A DNA stretch of 64,000 nucleotides from Argonema galeatum A003/A1. GTDB taxonomy: Bacteria; Cyanobacteriota; Cyanobacteriia; Cyanobacteriales; Aerosakkonemataceae. A program made the position numbers and the translations under genes. The stretch's first letter is position 1; the number at the start of each line of letters is the position of its first letter. Below are positions 54,439 to 64,000 of the stretch, piece by piece. Under the pieces are notes generated by a model. The model saw only the letters and a program-made list of their open reading frames with translations. It had not been told where the DNA came from and did not search any database. The stretch is from the NCBI RefSeq assembly GCF_023333595.1, contig NZ_JAIQZM010000001.1, positions 1 through 64,000 on the forward strand. Direction: 5' to 3'.

Positions 54439-55443
54439 TTAAGGTTTCACGATCGCATTAGAATCAATCTTTTTAACCTTCCCTTGCTTCACCAAACCTT
54501 GATACAGAAAAGCTGCCACATCAGCACGACTAGCTGGTAGATTAGGCTTCAGCAATTGTGGATTAGAACTAACTACTAAACCGGCCTGGGTAGCCGCTGC
54601 TACTTTGTCCCTGGCAAACTTAGGAATCTGAGCGCTATCTTTGTACTTCTGTAATATTTTCTCTGGATTTGACGGTGTTTTTAAATCCAAGCCACTAGCA
54701 AGAGCAACAATAACTTCCGTTCTGGTGATTGGTTTTTCGGGTCGGAAATAATCTTTGGGATAGCCCTCTAGAAATCCTGTTATTTCACTTTCTTTGATAG
54801 ATGAATACGCCCAGTAATTAGACGACACATCTTCAAAATTAGTAGCGCTTTCTTCTGGTGGTTTGTTAAATGCTCTATCTAGCCTGACAGCAAATTCAGC
54901 CCGCGTCATCGGTTTATAAGGGCGGAAAGTTTTATCGCCAAATCCTTGAAAAACACCGCGCCCAGTGAGAACTCCGATAAAAGGAGTAGCCCAGAAGTTA
55001 TTTGGAATATCGGAATATTTAACCTGTGTGGCAGGTGCTGAAGCTTTTGGTGGTGGAGGTACTACGATCGCGGGAACTACGGGTATGATTTTCGGTAGAG
55101 GTTGGATGGGAGATGGTTGCCTCTTGGGAGGAAAACTCGCCACCGCTACGGCAACCCCAGGCGACCCTGGCCTGTTTTTCTCTGGAACAACGACCACCCG
55201 CTCTTTTGGAGAAGGACTCGCACTCACAGGCGGAACTGGTTGAGGAGACGGGGATGCCTCTGTCTGCGGCACTTCTTGAGGAGACGTAAAGGTTGTGAAA
55301 TTAAAACCCTGCGGCTTTTTAGATATGCCCCAAAAGAAAATGGTGCCGATAGTGGATAAGGCAACCAGAATGCCAATGAATTCATCAAATCCTAGAGGAG
55401 GTTTTTGAGATGACTGGGGATCTGGGGGTTGCGAATTTGTCAT
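54439..55443 (-). CDS. S-layer homology (SLH) domain protein, membrane anchored
   Basis: A 334-residue protein. A short cytoplasmic N-terminus is followed by one hydrophobic segment (FIGILVALSTIGTIFFWGIS, about 20-40). A Pro/Ser-rich linker follows, then three SLH repeats (about 145-205, 210-270, 275-325), each with an F/Y-x-D start and RAE/RTE/RAD-V/F motif (FRPYKPMTRAEFAVRLDRAF). SLH domains bind peptidoglycan-linked polymers, so it would tether membrane and wall. I start at the ATG at 55443. Confidence 0.88.
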   Translation of the reverse strand: MTNSQPPDPQSSQKPPLGFDEFIGILVALSTIGTIFFWGISKKPQGFNFTTFTSPQEVPQTEASPSPQPVPPVSASPSPKERVVVVPEKNRPGSPGVAVAVASFPPKRQPSPIQPLPKIIPVVPAIVVPPPPKASAPATQVKYSDIPNNFWATPFIGVLTGRGVFQGFGDKTFRPYKPMTRAEFAVRLDRAFNKPPEESATNFEDVSSNYWAYSSIKESEITGFLEGYPKDYFRPEKPITRTEVIVALASGLDLKTPSNPEKILQKYKDSAQIPKFARDKVAAATQAGLVVSSNPQLLKPNLPASRADVAAFLYQGLVKQGKVKKIDSNAIVKP

Positions 55444-55486
55444 CGTCGATCGCCCTGTTAACAGCAAAACGCAATTTTCAATAAGA

Positions 55487-56122
55487 TTACCTCACAATAG
55501 CCAGTTCTGCCACTGGCTCTTTAGGAATATTTTCTTCTTTGGCTAAATGCTTATCAAGTAGGTCAGGAATTTCTCTAGGATCGACGCGCCGATAGCTAGT
55601 TTTATCCGGCATGACTATATTTGGCCCCGCTTTGCACTGCTTCATGCAGCCAGTTCCCTTAATCGCCACCTGGCCTTCTAAGCCGCGATCGCGCAAACCT
55701 TCCTCCAATGCCCTGCTAACCTCTCTAGCACCCAGCTTGCAGCAATCAGACTTTTGACAGACTAAAATACAAGGCTGCGCTTTGGCAGGCTTTGTGGCTT
55801 CCGCTGAGGTAACTTTCTGTAGGGGCAATGCAGGCGTGGGTTCCACAGGAGTCTTGGGCAGGACTCGATCGACTTTTATCTTATATTCCCCAGTTTCTTT
55901 ATCCAGCTTTTTTTGGGCAATAATTTCGACCCAAACCCCCGGTATGAGAATCTGATGGCGGCTGAGGTCAACCCTTGCCTCTTTCGATAGTTTAAGAGAA
56001 AATTCGCCTTCTGCGGTGGCGAGTCTCATGCCCTTGATTTTGTAGCCATCTTCGACGACAAAACCCAGCAATCGTCCCTCAAGCCGGAATTCTGATATTT
56101 GAGAGCTTTTGTGTTTACTCAT
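55487..56122 (-). CDS. Thioredoxin-like [2Fe-2S] ferredoxin domain protein
   Basis: A 211-residue protein. The N-terminal OB-like or beta domain of about 90 residues (FRLEGRLLGFVVEDGYKIKG) and a Pro/Ala linker precede a thioredoxin-like 2Fe-2S domain. Its Cys are in ILVCQKSDCCKLG and GTGCMKQCKAGPNIV, the pattern of the NuoE/Shethna-type fold. It is probably an electron carrier; the partner is unknown. It lies 43 nt upstream of the SLH gene on the same strand. Confidence 0.87.
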   Translation of the reverse strand: MSKHKSSQISEFRLEGRLLGFVVEDGYKIKGMRLATAEGEFSLKLSKEARVDLSRHQILIPGVWVEIIAQKKLDKETGEYKIKVDRVLPKTPVEPTPALPLQKVTSAEATKPAKAQPCILVCQKSDCCKLGAREVSRALEEGLRDRGLEGQVAIKGTGCMKQCKAGPNIVMPDKTSYRRVDPREIPDLLDKHLAKEENIPKEPVAELAIVR

Positions 56123-56186
56123 ACTGCCAGTTTTTCCTCCAATTCAACAATGATTGTCAATTGCCAAAAAACACATCTCACCAAAG

Positions 56187-56450
56187 TTACATATCGCTGT
56201 TGTTAAATTTCAGTTGCCAACATCGATCGAGCCAGACTGCTAATTCGCGTCGGGGGCGGGTGAATTGCCCCATTACACTCCACACTTGGATCGCCGCCAG
56301 GGGGGTATCTACCTCGACTTCTAAGCTGCCCTGCAAAGAACAGTAGCAGGGAACTTCTAACGATCGCAGTCTTTGGTATGCTTGCCAGCGATCGCTGCGC
56401 GGAATCCCCACGACTTGTCTGGTAAGGGGGTTCAAACTCGATTGCTCCAT
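56187..56450 (-). CDS. Small conserved cyanobacterial protein
   Basis: An 87-residue protein: NPLTRQVVGIPRSDRWQAYQ at the N-terminus, Cys-rich VPCYCSLQGSLEVEV, and WLDRCWQLKF near the end. I recognise the form as a short conserved cyanobacterial protein without assigned function. Confidence 0.72.
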   Translation of the reverse strand: MEQSSLNPLTRQVVGIPRSDRWQAYQRLRSLEVPCYCSLQGSLEVEVDTPLAAIQVWSVMGQFTRPRRELAVWLDRCWQLKFNNSDM

Positions 56451-56546
56451 CCGATTGACTTAAATTTACTGCAAATTATTCTCAATTCATTTATACACTA
56501 AATCTAGCTGTCTGTTGACACAAATTTTCAAAATTTCTTCAAATCT

Positions 56547-57839
56547 TTAAAGAACCCGCAGCAGACTGGCGATACTATCTACCGCATCCAAGGTGCGAAT
56601 TTCCTCCAAAGCTTGACGGAAGTTGCCTTCGCGGACATAGTGAGTCACCACCACAATTTCTGCCAACTCATTTTGGAAGCCTGTCTGGACAACCGATTCT
56701 AGGCTGACACCGCGATCGCCAAAGCAAGTACCCAATTTGCCTATAACACCAGGACTATCTTTTGTCAAGAATCTGGCGTAAAATCTCGTTACCAATTCTT
56801 CCATCGGCGCAATTTGGCAATAATGCTGGTGGGAACAAGAAAGCAAAGGATGGAGTTTCGAGGCGTCGCGAGTCTTCAAAACGGCAGCAATATTGATAAT
56901 ATCTGAGACAACCGCGCTGGCAGTTGGCCCAGCACCCGCGCCGCGTCCGTAGAACATCACCTGACCGATGGGTTCGCCTTCTACAAAAATCGCATTGTAA
57001 ACGCCGCTGATACTGGCTAAGGGATGGATTTTCGGGACGAGGGTAGGATGAACTCTTACTGAGAGTTTTTCTTTGTCCGAATCTACCTTTTTGGCGATCG
57101 CGAGTAACTTAATTACAAATCCCAGTTTCTCAGCATAAGCGATATCCGCCGCGCCTACCTTAGAAATACCTTCGCAGTAAACATCCTCTAATTTGATGCG
57201 TCCGCCAAAAGCGAGAGATGCGAGGATGGCAATTTTATCCGCAGCGTCTAAACCATCCACATCTGCTGTTGGGTCAGCTTCAGCATAGCCCAGCTTTTGG
57301 GCGTCGGCGAGAACTTCCCCAAAGTCGGCACCTTCGTCTCGCATCCGGGTGAGGATATAGTTAGTCGTACCGTTGACAATACCCGTAACGGCTTGAATGC
57401 GGTTAACGCCTAAAGCTTGTTTGAGGGGTTGAATTACCGGGATACCGCCGCCGACAGCCGCTTCCAGCATCACATAGACGCCTTTTTCGTTAGCAGCTGT
57501 GAAGATTTCATCGCCATAACGGGAAATGACGGCTTTGTTGGCTGTAACTACTTGCTTCCCGTGGCTAATAGCTTTTAAAATAAGCGATCGGGCCGGTTCC
57601 AGTCCGCCGAGTACCTCTACCACAATATCAACTTCTGGGTCAGTGACGATCGCCTCGATATCTGTCGTCAGAATATCTGGCGGCAATTGTACCGTGCGGG
57701 GTTTGTCAAGCGATCGTACCCCCACCCGATAGATTTCCAACTCCTGCACTAGCGGATGACGACCCTCTGGAGACAGCAAAATCTCCGCCGTCCCCGTCCC
57801 AACCGTTCCCAGTCCCAGCAAACCGATTTTGAAAGCCAC
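56547..57839 (-). CDS. hom: Homoserine dehydrogenase
   Basis: A 430-residue enzyme of usual length that converts aspartate semialdehyde to homoserine for threonine and methionine synthesis. The N-terminal Rossmann fold has GLLGLGTVGTGTAEIL. The catalytic region includes TGIVNGTTNYILTRM and KLGYAEADPTADVDGLDA. A C-terminal ACT domain (about 350-425, KDSPGVIGKLGTCFGDRGVS) is the likely site of threonine feedback. The start codon is GTG. Confidence 0.96.
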   Translation of the reverse strand: MAFKIGLLGLGTVGTGTAEILLSPEGRHPLVQELEIYRVGVRSLDKPRTVQLPPDILTTDIEAIVTDPEVDIVVEVLGGLEPARSLILKAISHGKQVVTANKAVISRYGDEIFTAANEKGVYVMLEAAVGGGIPVIQPLKQALGVNRIQAVTGIVNGTTNYILTRMRDEGADFGEVLADAQKLGYAEADPTADVDGLDAADKIAILASLAFGGRIKLEDVYCEGISKVGAADIAYAEKLGFVIKLLAIAKKVDSDKEKLSVRVHPTLVPKIHPLASISGVYNAIFVEGEPIGQVMFYGRGAGAGPTASAVVSDIINIAAVLKTRDASKLHPLLSCSHQHYCQIAPMEELVTRFYARFLTKDSPGVIGKLGTCFGDRGVSLESVVQTGFQNELAEIVVVTHYVREGNFRQALEEIRTLDAVDSIASLLRVL

Positions 57840-57965
57840 GCTTGCGACCCGTATAAACGCAATTTAACCCCACTTATTTTAGGATATCATTGTGGCTAAA
57901 GTTAAGGATTTTTTTTATAGTAGCAGTAATATTTATTCAGCCTCAACACTTAAGGGGCAAAACTT

Positions 57966-58610
57966 ATGCAATCAACTACCTCTGAACCGATCATTATTTA
58001 TCCCTCAAGTGACGGCAAACCGATCGCCGATAGTACAATACAGTATGACTGGATTAGCAAAATAAAGGGGAACTTGGATGGAATGTTCAAGGACGACCAA
58101 AACGTATTTATCGCCGGGGATTTGATCTGGTATCCAGTACAGGGAAGAAATGACCTTTCCCAAGCCCCCGATGTGATGGTAGTATTTGGTAGACCGAAGA
58201 GCGATCGCAAATCTTATCTCCAGTGGAATGAAGATAATATTCCTCCCCAAGTGGTGTTTGAGATTCTTTCAGAAACTAACACCAAAAAGGAAATGAATAA
58301 AAAACTCTTATTTTACAACGAGTATAACGTAGAGGAGTATTATCTGTACGATCCTAAAAAGAAGAACCTGGATGGATGGCTGCGAACTGAAGGAATATTA
58401 GATGTAATTGAGCTAATGTCAGGTTGGGTGAGTCCTCGCTTGGGAGTGCGGTTTGAGTTATCAGATGAAGGATTAGAACTATATAGACCTGATGGACAAA
58501 AGTTTATTGACTTTGTAGAATTGGAACGAAAACGGGAATTAGCACAAGCTAAGGCTGAAAGATTGGCGGCGAAATTACGGGAATTAGGAATTGACCCAGA
58601 CACAATTTAA
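57966..58610 (+). CDS. Uma2-family (PD-(D/E)XK) protein
   Basis: A 214-residue protein of the Uma2 group, very common in cyanobacteria. [10 protein letters not shown], then [16 protein letters not shown] (catalytic-like E) and [11 protein letters not shown] are family marks. The C-terminal helix is coiled-coil ([20 protein letters not shown]). AAGGGG lies 8 nt before the ATG. Activity is unproven for the family. It overlaps the convergent gene at 58607 by 4 nt. Confidence 0.86.
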   Translation: MQSTTSEPIIIYPSSDGKPIADSTIQYDWISKIKGNLDGMFKDDQNVFIAGDLIWYPVQGRNDLSQAPDVMVVFGRPKSDRKSYLQWNEDNIPPQVVFEILSETNTKKEMNKKLLFYNEYNVEEYYLYDPKKKNLDGWLRTEGILDVIELMSGWVSPRLGVRFELSDEGLELYRPDGQKFIDFVELERKRELAQAKAERLAAKLRELGIDPDTI

Positions 58611-59221
58611 TCCGAGCGGCGATATAACGATATAGCGTTAGATAAAATCCCCAAAATTTTCCTAACATCCTTAATATAATACTCCATCAAATCAATATAG
58701 ACAACTTGCCCTTCCAGTTTCAAAAATCGCCAGTTAGTTCCTGTTGTCACCGTTCCGTAAATTGTCTGAATTTCGTTCTCTTCCCGCTGATTAAATATCT
58801 GTGCTGCTAACATTTCTCCCACGCATTGTCCCAAACCAGCGTTGATATTTTCGTTCTTCGCTTCTACTATGGTAATTACGGGAGCGCGAATTGATAGCTG
58901 TTCGCTGGAAAGACTAATAATAAAATCGCAGAAGCCATTTAATCCTCTTTGTAAATCGACGTTAAAGTCGATCCCAGAAAATAAACTAATTTGATTGTTA
59001 AATCGTCGTCTGATTTCTAGCAATATCGGTGTTATAATCATTTCAGAGCGGGCTTTTTCTGTATTGATCGCGATCGCTAAAGCAACGGTTTCTTCCAGGG
59101 TAGCCGCTAGAGACTGACTGCTATCTATTTCTGGTATATCAACGAATAAGTTGGGTGTTTCGTTGATAGTTAGATTAAAAGTTTTTCTGAGTTGATTTAG
59201 TTTTAGATCGCTGTAAGGCAT
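58607..59221 (-). CDS. PD-(D/E)XK-like conserved protein
   Basis: A 204-residue protein starting [13 protein letters not shown] at the ATG at 59221; a longer TTG-started frame to 59266 is open but unsupported. [10 protein letters not shown], then [19 protein letters not shown] gives a D...E-x-K pattern (PD-(D/E)XK nuclease-like core), followed by [10 protein letters not shown]. It is a recurring cyanobacterial accessory family; function unknown. Confidence 0.72.
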   Translation of the reverse strand: MPYSDLKLNQLRKTFNLTINETPNLFVDIPEIDSSQSLAATLEETVALAIAINTEKARSEMIITPILLEIRRRFNNQISLFSGIDFNVDLQRGLNGFCDFIISLSSEQLSIRAPVITIVEAKNENINAGLGQCVGEMLAAQIFNQREENEIQTIYGTVTTGTNWRFLKLEGQVVYIDLMEYYIKDVRKILGILSNAISLYRRSD

Positions 59222-59287
59222 TGTTAAGATGGGGAATGGGATGGTAATATTATCATAATAACTCAAGTTGCTAGTTATTTGTATAAA

Positions 59288-59355
59288 GGTATGTTGTTGC
59301 GCTTTAGCGCTCTTATTACAGCTAGGATAAGAGCGCTAAAGCGCAACAACGTACC
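59288..59355. repeat. Palindromic element with TTGCGCTTTAG arms (copy 2)
   Basis: Near-perfect 29-bp inverted repeat from GGTATGTTGTTGCGCTTTAG to its complement ending GTACC, with a 10-nt loop. It is the same family as 37541-37593 with longer arms. It lies in the 280-nt gap between two minus-strand genes; I see nothing else there. Confidence 0.88.
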
Positions 59356-59501
59356 AAATATCAGCCCCAATCTTATAACTAGCAACTTGCGTTAATAGCA
59401 ATCCAATTTTAGTTAGGGTTGCTAGATTTTTTTTATGAACCGCAGAGACGCAGAGAACGCAGAGAAAAGAGAGGGAGGAACTCACAAATTATTTTGGATT
59501 A

Positions 59502-59933
59502 CTATAGAGGCGAAAAATCATTTATCGGTTTAATAACTACACCGCAAGCTGTTGCCGCATTTAATTGTTTATCATCAACTGTAATTAACGGAAAACCCCT
59601 ATCTAATGCTAAAGCAATGTACAGGGAATCATACACAGCTAATTGATGGGTTAGACCAATTTGCAAAGCACGCGGTAATAAAAGACTTACAGATACCATT
59701 TGGAATGGTAGTGCCAACAATTCAGCAATGATTTGTTCTGCATTAGTTTGTGACAATCCCCGAAAGCGTACTTCTTTCCATAGAACATTGGCGCACTCTA
59801 GCAAGCAAAACTCTGGCACATATAATTCATCGCCTTCGTACATCCGAGCCACCAAAACCCGCGCTTGTGGCGTATAAGTTTGTGTGATGGAGTATTGACT
59901 CACCACACTTGTATCAACAACATAGTTAGCCAT
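59502..59933 (-). CDS. PIN-domain (VapC-type) toxin
   Basis: A 143-residue PIN-fold RNase-like protein. The acidic residues are at Asp7 (YVVDTSVVSQY), Glu46 (LLECANVLWKE), Asp101 (AVYDSLYIALA) and Asp119 (LITVDDKQLN), the expected catalytic set. Its ATG overlaps the antitoxin stop codon (TAATG), typical of a coupled toxin-antitoxin pair. Confidence 0.9.
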   Translation of the reverse strand: MANYVVDTSVVSQYSITQTYTPQARVLVARMYEGDELYVPEFCLLECANVLWKEVRFRGLSQTNAEQIIAELLALPFQMVSVSLLLPRALQIGLTHQLAVYDSLYIALALDRGFPLITVDDKQLNAATACGVVIKPINDFSPL

Positions 59934-60151
59934 TATCTATCTCGATCCTCCCGAATCATTTCTACAACCGATGGTGAACCGGGTGGTGGTGTCCATCTAA
60001 TCCGATCCATCGCGGCCATCACATCTTGCAAAGAGCGTTTTTTTACTGTTATAGTGGGATGTCGCTCTTGCTGTAACCGCTCATCGACAACTTGAGCAAT
60101 TATCGCCTTAAGTTCTTCCACAGTCAATTCTGCTACTGCTTTGTTTCCCAT
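59933..60151 (-). CDS. VapB-like antitoxin
   Basis: A 72-residue protein rich in charge (ELTVEELKAIIAQVVDERLQ) with a C-terminal DRIRWTPPPGSPSVVEMIRE segment that probably wraps the toxin. AAGGAG lies 10 nt before the ATG. It is the first gene of the toxin-antitoxin operon and overlaps the toxin start by one base. Confidence 0.85.
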   Translation of the reverse strand: MGNKAVAELTVEELKAIIAQVVDERLQQERHPTITVKKRSLQDVMAAMDRIRWTPPPGSPSVVEMIREDRDR

Positions 60152-60307
60152 TTTGACTAACTCCTTCTCCGATCTAAAATAAGTTTAACTAACTCTTAAT
60201 TTATTCTAACATAATTATAATAATAGGGTGAGCAATGCCCACCCTACTTAAAAGCTAAGAACTTGGAAATCAAAATATTCTATTCCCTAGTCCTTAGTCT
60301 CTAGTCC

Positions 60308-62131
<1,824 letters not shown>

Positions 62132-63142
62132 ATGACCAGTAAGCCGGATCGCGTGGTTCTAATTGGCGTCGCCGGAGACTCCGGATGCGGTAAATCCACA
62201 TTTTTGCGCCGCATAACGGATTTGTTTGGCAAAGAGTTCGTTACAGTGATCTGTCTGGACGATTACCACAGTTTGGACAGAAAGCAGCGCAAAGAAACAG
62301 GGATTACCGCGCTTGACCCCAGAGCCAACAATTTTGACCTGATGTACGAGCAAATCAAAGCGCTCAAAAACGGTCAGGCGATCGATAAGCCGATTTACAA
62401 TCACGAAACCGGCATGATTGACCCAGCAGAGGTGGTGCAGCCGAATCACATTGTGGTGGTAGAGGGACTGCATCCTCTGTACGACGAACGGGTGCGATCG
62501 CTCATGGACTTCAGCGTATACCTAGACATCAGCGATGAAGTCAAAGTTGCCTGGAAAATCCAGCGGGACATGGCCGAGCGGGGCCACCGCTACGAAGACG
62601 TGATTGCTGCCATCAACTCTCGACGCCCTGACTTTACCGCCTACATTGAGCCGCAGAAAGAATTTGCCGATGTTGTGATCCAAGTATTGCCCACGCAATT
62701 GCTCAAGGAGGACAAAGAAGGTAAGATTCTGCGCGTGCGCCTAATCCAGAAAGTTGGAGTGGAAGGCTTTGAACCAGCCTACCTATTTGACGAAGGGTCA
62801 ACTATTGACTGGAGACCCTGCGGCACAAAACTCACCTGCTCCTACCCAGGTATCAAGATGTACTACGGGCCAGATGCCTATTACGGTCACGCCGCCTCAG
62901 TTCTGGAGGTGGATGGACAATTAGACAATCTGGAACAAGTAATTTATATCGAGAGCCATCTGAGCAAAACTGCGACCAAGTACCACGGCGAGCTGACCCA
63001 TCTGTTGCTCCAGCACCGGGAATATCCCGGTTCTAACAACGGAACGGGACTCTTCCAAGTGCTGACGGGTCTGAAAATGCGGGCTACCTATGAACGGTTG
63101 ACCGCCAAGGAAGCCAAGATTGCGGCTACGGCTAACGTTTAG
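62132..63142 (+). CDS. prk: Phosphoribulokinase
   Basis: A 336-residue Calvin-cycle enzyme that phosphorylates ribulose 5-phosphate to ribulose 1,5-bisphosphate. The P-loop GVAGDSGCGKSTF is at residues 12-24. The redox-regulated Cys pair is Cys19 (in the P-loop) and Cys41 (VICLDDYHS). A second Cys pair lies near residues 230-236 (WRPCGTKLTCSYPG). It is expected to be inactivated in the dark through CP12 and GAPDH. AGAGGGA lies 5 nt before the ATG. Confidence 0.97.
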   Translation: MTSKPDRVVLIGVAGDSGCGKSTFLRRITDLFGKEFVTVICLDDYHSLDRKQRKETGITALDPRANNFDLMYEQIKALKNGQAIDKPIYNHETGMIDPAEVVQPNHIVVVEGLHPLYDERVRSLMDFSVYLDISDEVKVAWKIQRDMAERGHRYEDVIAAINSRRPDFTAYIEPQKEFADVVIQVLPTQLLKEDKEGKILRVRLIQKVGVEGFEPAYLFDEGSTIDWRPCGTKLTCSYPGIKMYYGPDAYYGHAASVLEVDGQLDNLEQVIYIESHLSKTATKYHGELTHLLLQHREYPGSNNGTGLFQVLTGLKMRATYERLTAKEAKIAATANV

Positions 63143-63168
63143 AACCGTATAGTCGCAAATTTAGTTGG

Positions 63169-63202
63169 ACGCGAGATGCTAGGGTTAGCTCTCGCGTTTT
63201 TT
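63169..63202 (+). terminator. Terminator of prk
   Basis: ACGCGAGA / TCTCGCGT inverted repeat with an inner GCTA/TAGC pair, followed by six T, 26 nt after the prk stop codon. Confidence 0.88.
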
Positions 63203-63371
63203 GGTAGCTAAATGTAGTAGTTATCGATTAGTGAAGAAACTGACTTGCTGGTATTGAAGAGCGATCGCACTTTTCTAAGCTAGAATAATGCGATCGCTAT
63301 TCTCCTACTTGCTGTCAAGGCGAAAAAGAGGTAGAAAATATAGATAGACCCCGATCGCTGCTGGAGGTTTT

Positions 63372-63917
63372 ATGTCATCTTTGACGATTAAAGACTTAGA
63401 AAAACTACAAACAGAGCATCCAGATTATCGCATGGAGCTAGTTGGAGGGAACATCGTTGTTATGAGTCCATCAGGTTATGAATCAGAAGAAGTGGCAACC
63501 GAGGCAGCAAGACTGCTGGGTAACTGGATAAAACCGCGTCAGCTAGGAAGAGTAACTTGTTCTGGTGCTGGTTTCATTCTACCAAATTCAGATATTCGCG
63601 CACCTGATGTGTCCTTTGTCCTAGCAGAAAGGTTGCGGAAAAGTCCGCGTTCCTTTGCTGAATTAGCTCCTGATTTGATGGTAGAAGTTAAATCTCCTAG
63701 CGATAGCGTCAAATCTTTGAGAACGAAGATAGAAGAATTCTTAGCTGTGGGGACAAAAGTTGGTATTTTGATTAACCCGGAAAAGCATATTGTAGAGATA
63801 TATCGATCGGGCCAAGATGTAGTAATTTTAGGTGATGGTGATGTGTTAACTATTACCGATTTACTACCTGGATGGTCAGTAGCAATTGCAGATTTGTGGT
63901 CGCCTGAGTTTGAGTAG
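63372..63917 (+). CDS. Uma2-family (PD-(D/E)XK) protein
   Basis: A 181-residue protein with the Uma2 pattern: DYRMELVGGNIVVMSPSG, then RAPDVSFVLAERL and PDLMVEVKSPSDS with the E-x-K catalytic-like strand, then FLAVGTKVGILINPE. GGAGG lies 5 nt before the ATG. It differs from the Uma2 protein at 57966 and is probably a separate subfamily. Function unproven. Confidence 0.88.
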   Translation: MSSLTIKDLEKLQTEHPDYRMELVGGNIVVMSPSGYESEEVATEAARLLGNWIKPRQLGRVTCSGAGFILPNSDIRAPDVSFVLAERLRKSPRSFAELAPDLMVEVKSPSDSVKSLRTKIEEFLAVGTKVGILINPEKHIVEIYRSGQDVVILGDGDVLTITDLLPGWSVAIADLWSPEFE

Positions 63918-64000
63918 GAAAGAGAGAGTGGGAAAGCGATTTGCTTACGGTACGCTAGGCGATCGCTGACATTCTCTAATCGTAGAGGTTAGAATAGTGC

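Overview
The window is chromosomal DNA of a filamentous, probably non-heterocystous (Oscillatoriales-like) cyanobacterium. The evidence is a complete beta-carboxysome locus, an inducible NDH-1MS CO2-uptake operon, prk, a class I fbp, ferredoxin-NADP reductase with a phycobilisome-linker domain, a chlorophyll 8-vinyl reductase, many GCGATCGC (HIP1-type) octamers and abundant heptanucleotide repeats. No rRNA, tRNA or CRISPR array was recognised. Species-level identity is inference.

Layout. 1-1.7 kb: fbp, bordered by an 11-copy heptamer array, and a small conserved gene. 1.8-4.9 kb: a two-gene module of a RecB/Cas4-like nuclease and a long prokaryotic Argonaute with an intact DEDD tetrad, a probable nucleic-acid-guided defence system. 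5.0-8.5 kb: nrdJ (B12-dependent ribonucleotide reductase), interrupted by a 266-nt group I intron and, eight codons later, by a 323-residue LAGLIDADG intein; both sit in the active-site segment. 8.7-19 kb: housekeeping genes (FMN-binding oxidase-like, cysE, bciB, rsmB, terB-like, psb35, a class A penicillin-binding protein with a repetitive Arg-rich tail). 19.4-30.2 kb: a B12-binding radical SAM protein, a cluster of small related secreted proteins, a VIT-VWA protein fused to an Hsp70 substrate-binding domain, twin membrane proteins and hrcA. 30.6-38.8 kb: a rhodanese pair, a possible transposon-end relic, a giant kinase/ATPase/GAF/histidine-kinase protein and a WD40-J-domain protein.

38.9-50.2 kb is the carbon-concentrating island. 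A CmpR-like LysR gene is followed by ccmK2-K1-L-M-N-O (minus strand), which diverges from ndhF3-ndhD3-cupA (plus strand). CO2 hydration at the thylakoid NDH-1MS complex supplies the bicarbonate that the carboxysome uses. prk (62.1 kb) and petH (61.5 kb), divergent from each other, provide RuBP and NADPH for the same pathway, and fbp lies at the other end of the window.

50.4-60.2 kb is accessory. It holds an Rpn-like nuclease, a large DNA methyltransferase with a nuclease-like C-terminus, a nest of perfect palindromes, an SLH protein, a 2Fe-2S protein, hom, Uma2-like and PD-(D/E)XK-like proteins and a VapBC-type toxin-antitoxin pair. A second Uma2-like gene closes the window. Intergenic DNA throughout is rich in heptamer repeats and hairpin elements. 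Several heptamer repeats run into gene 3' ends and supply the stop codon.
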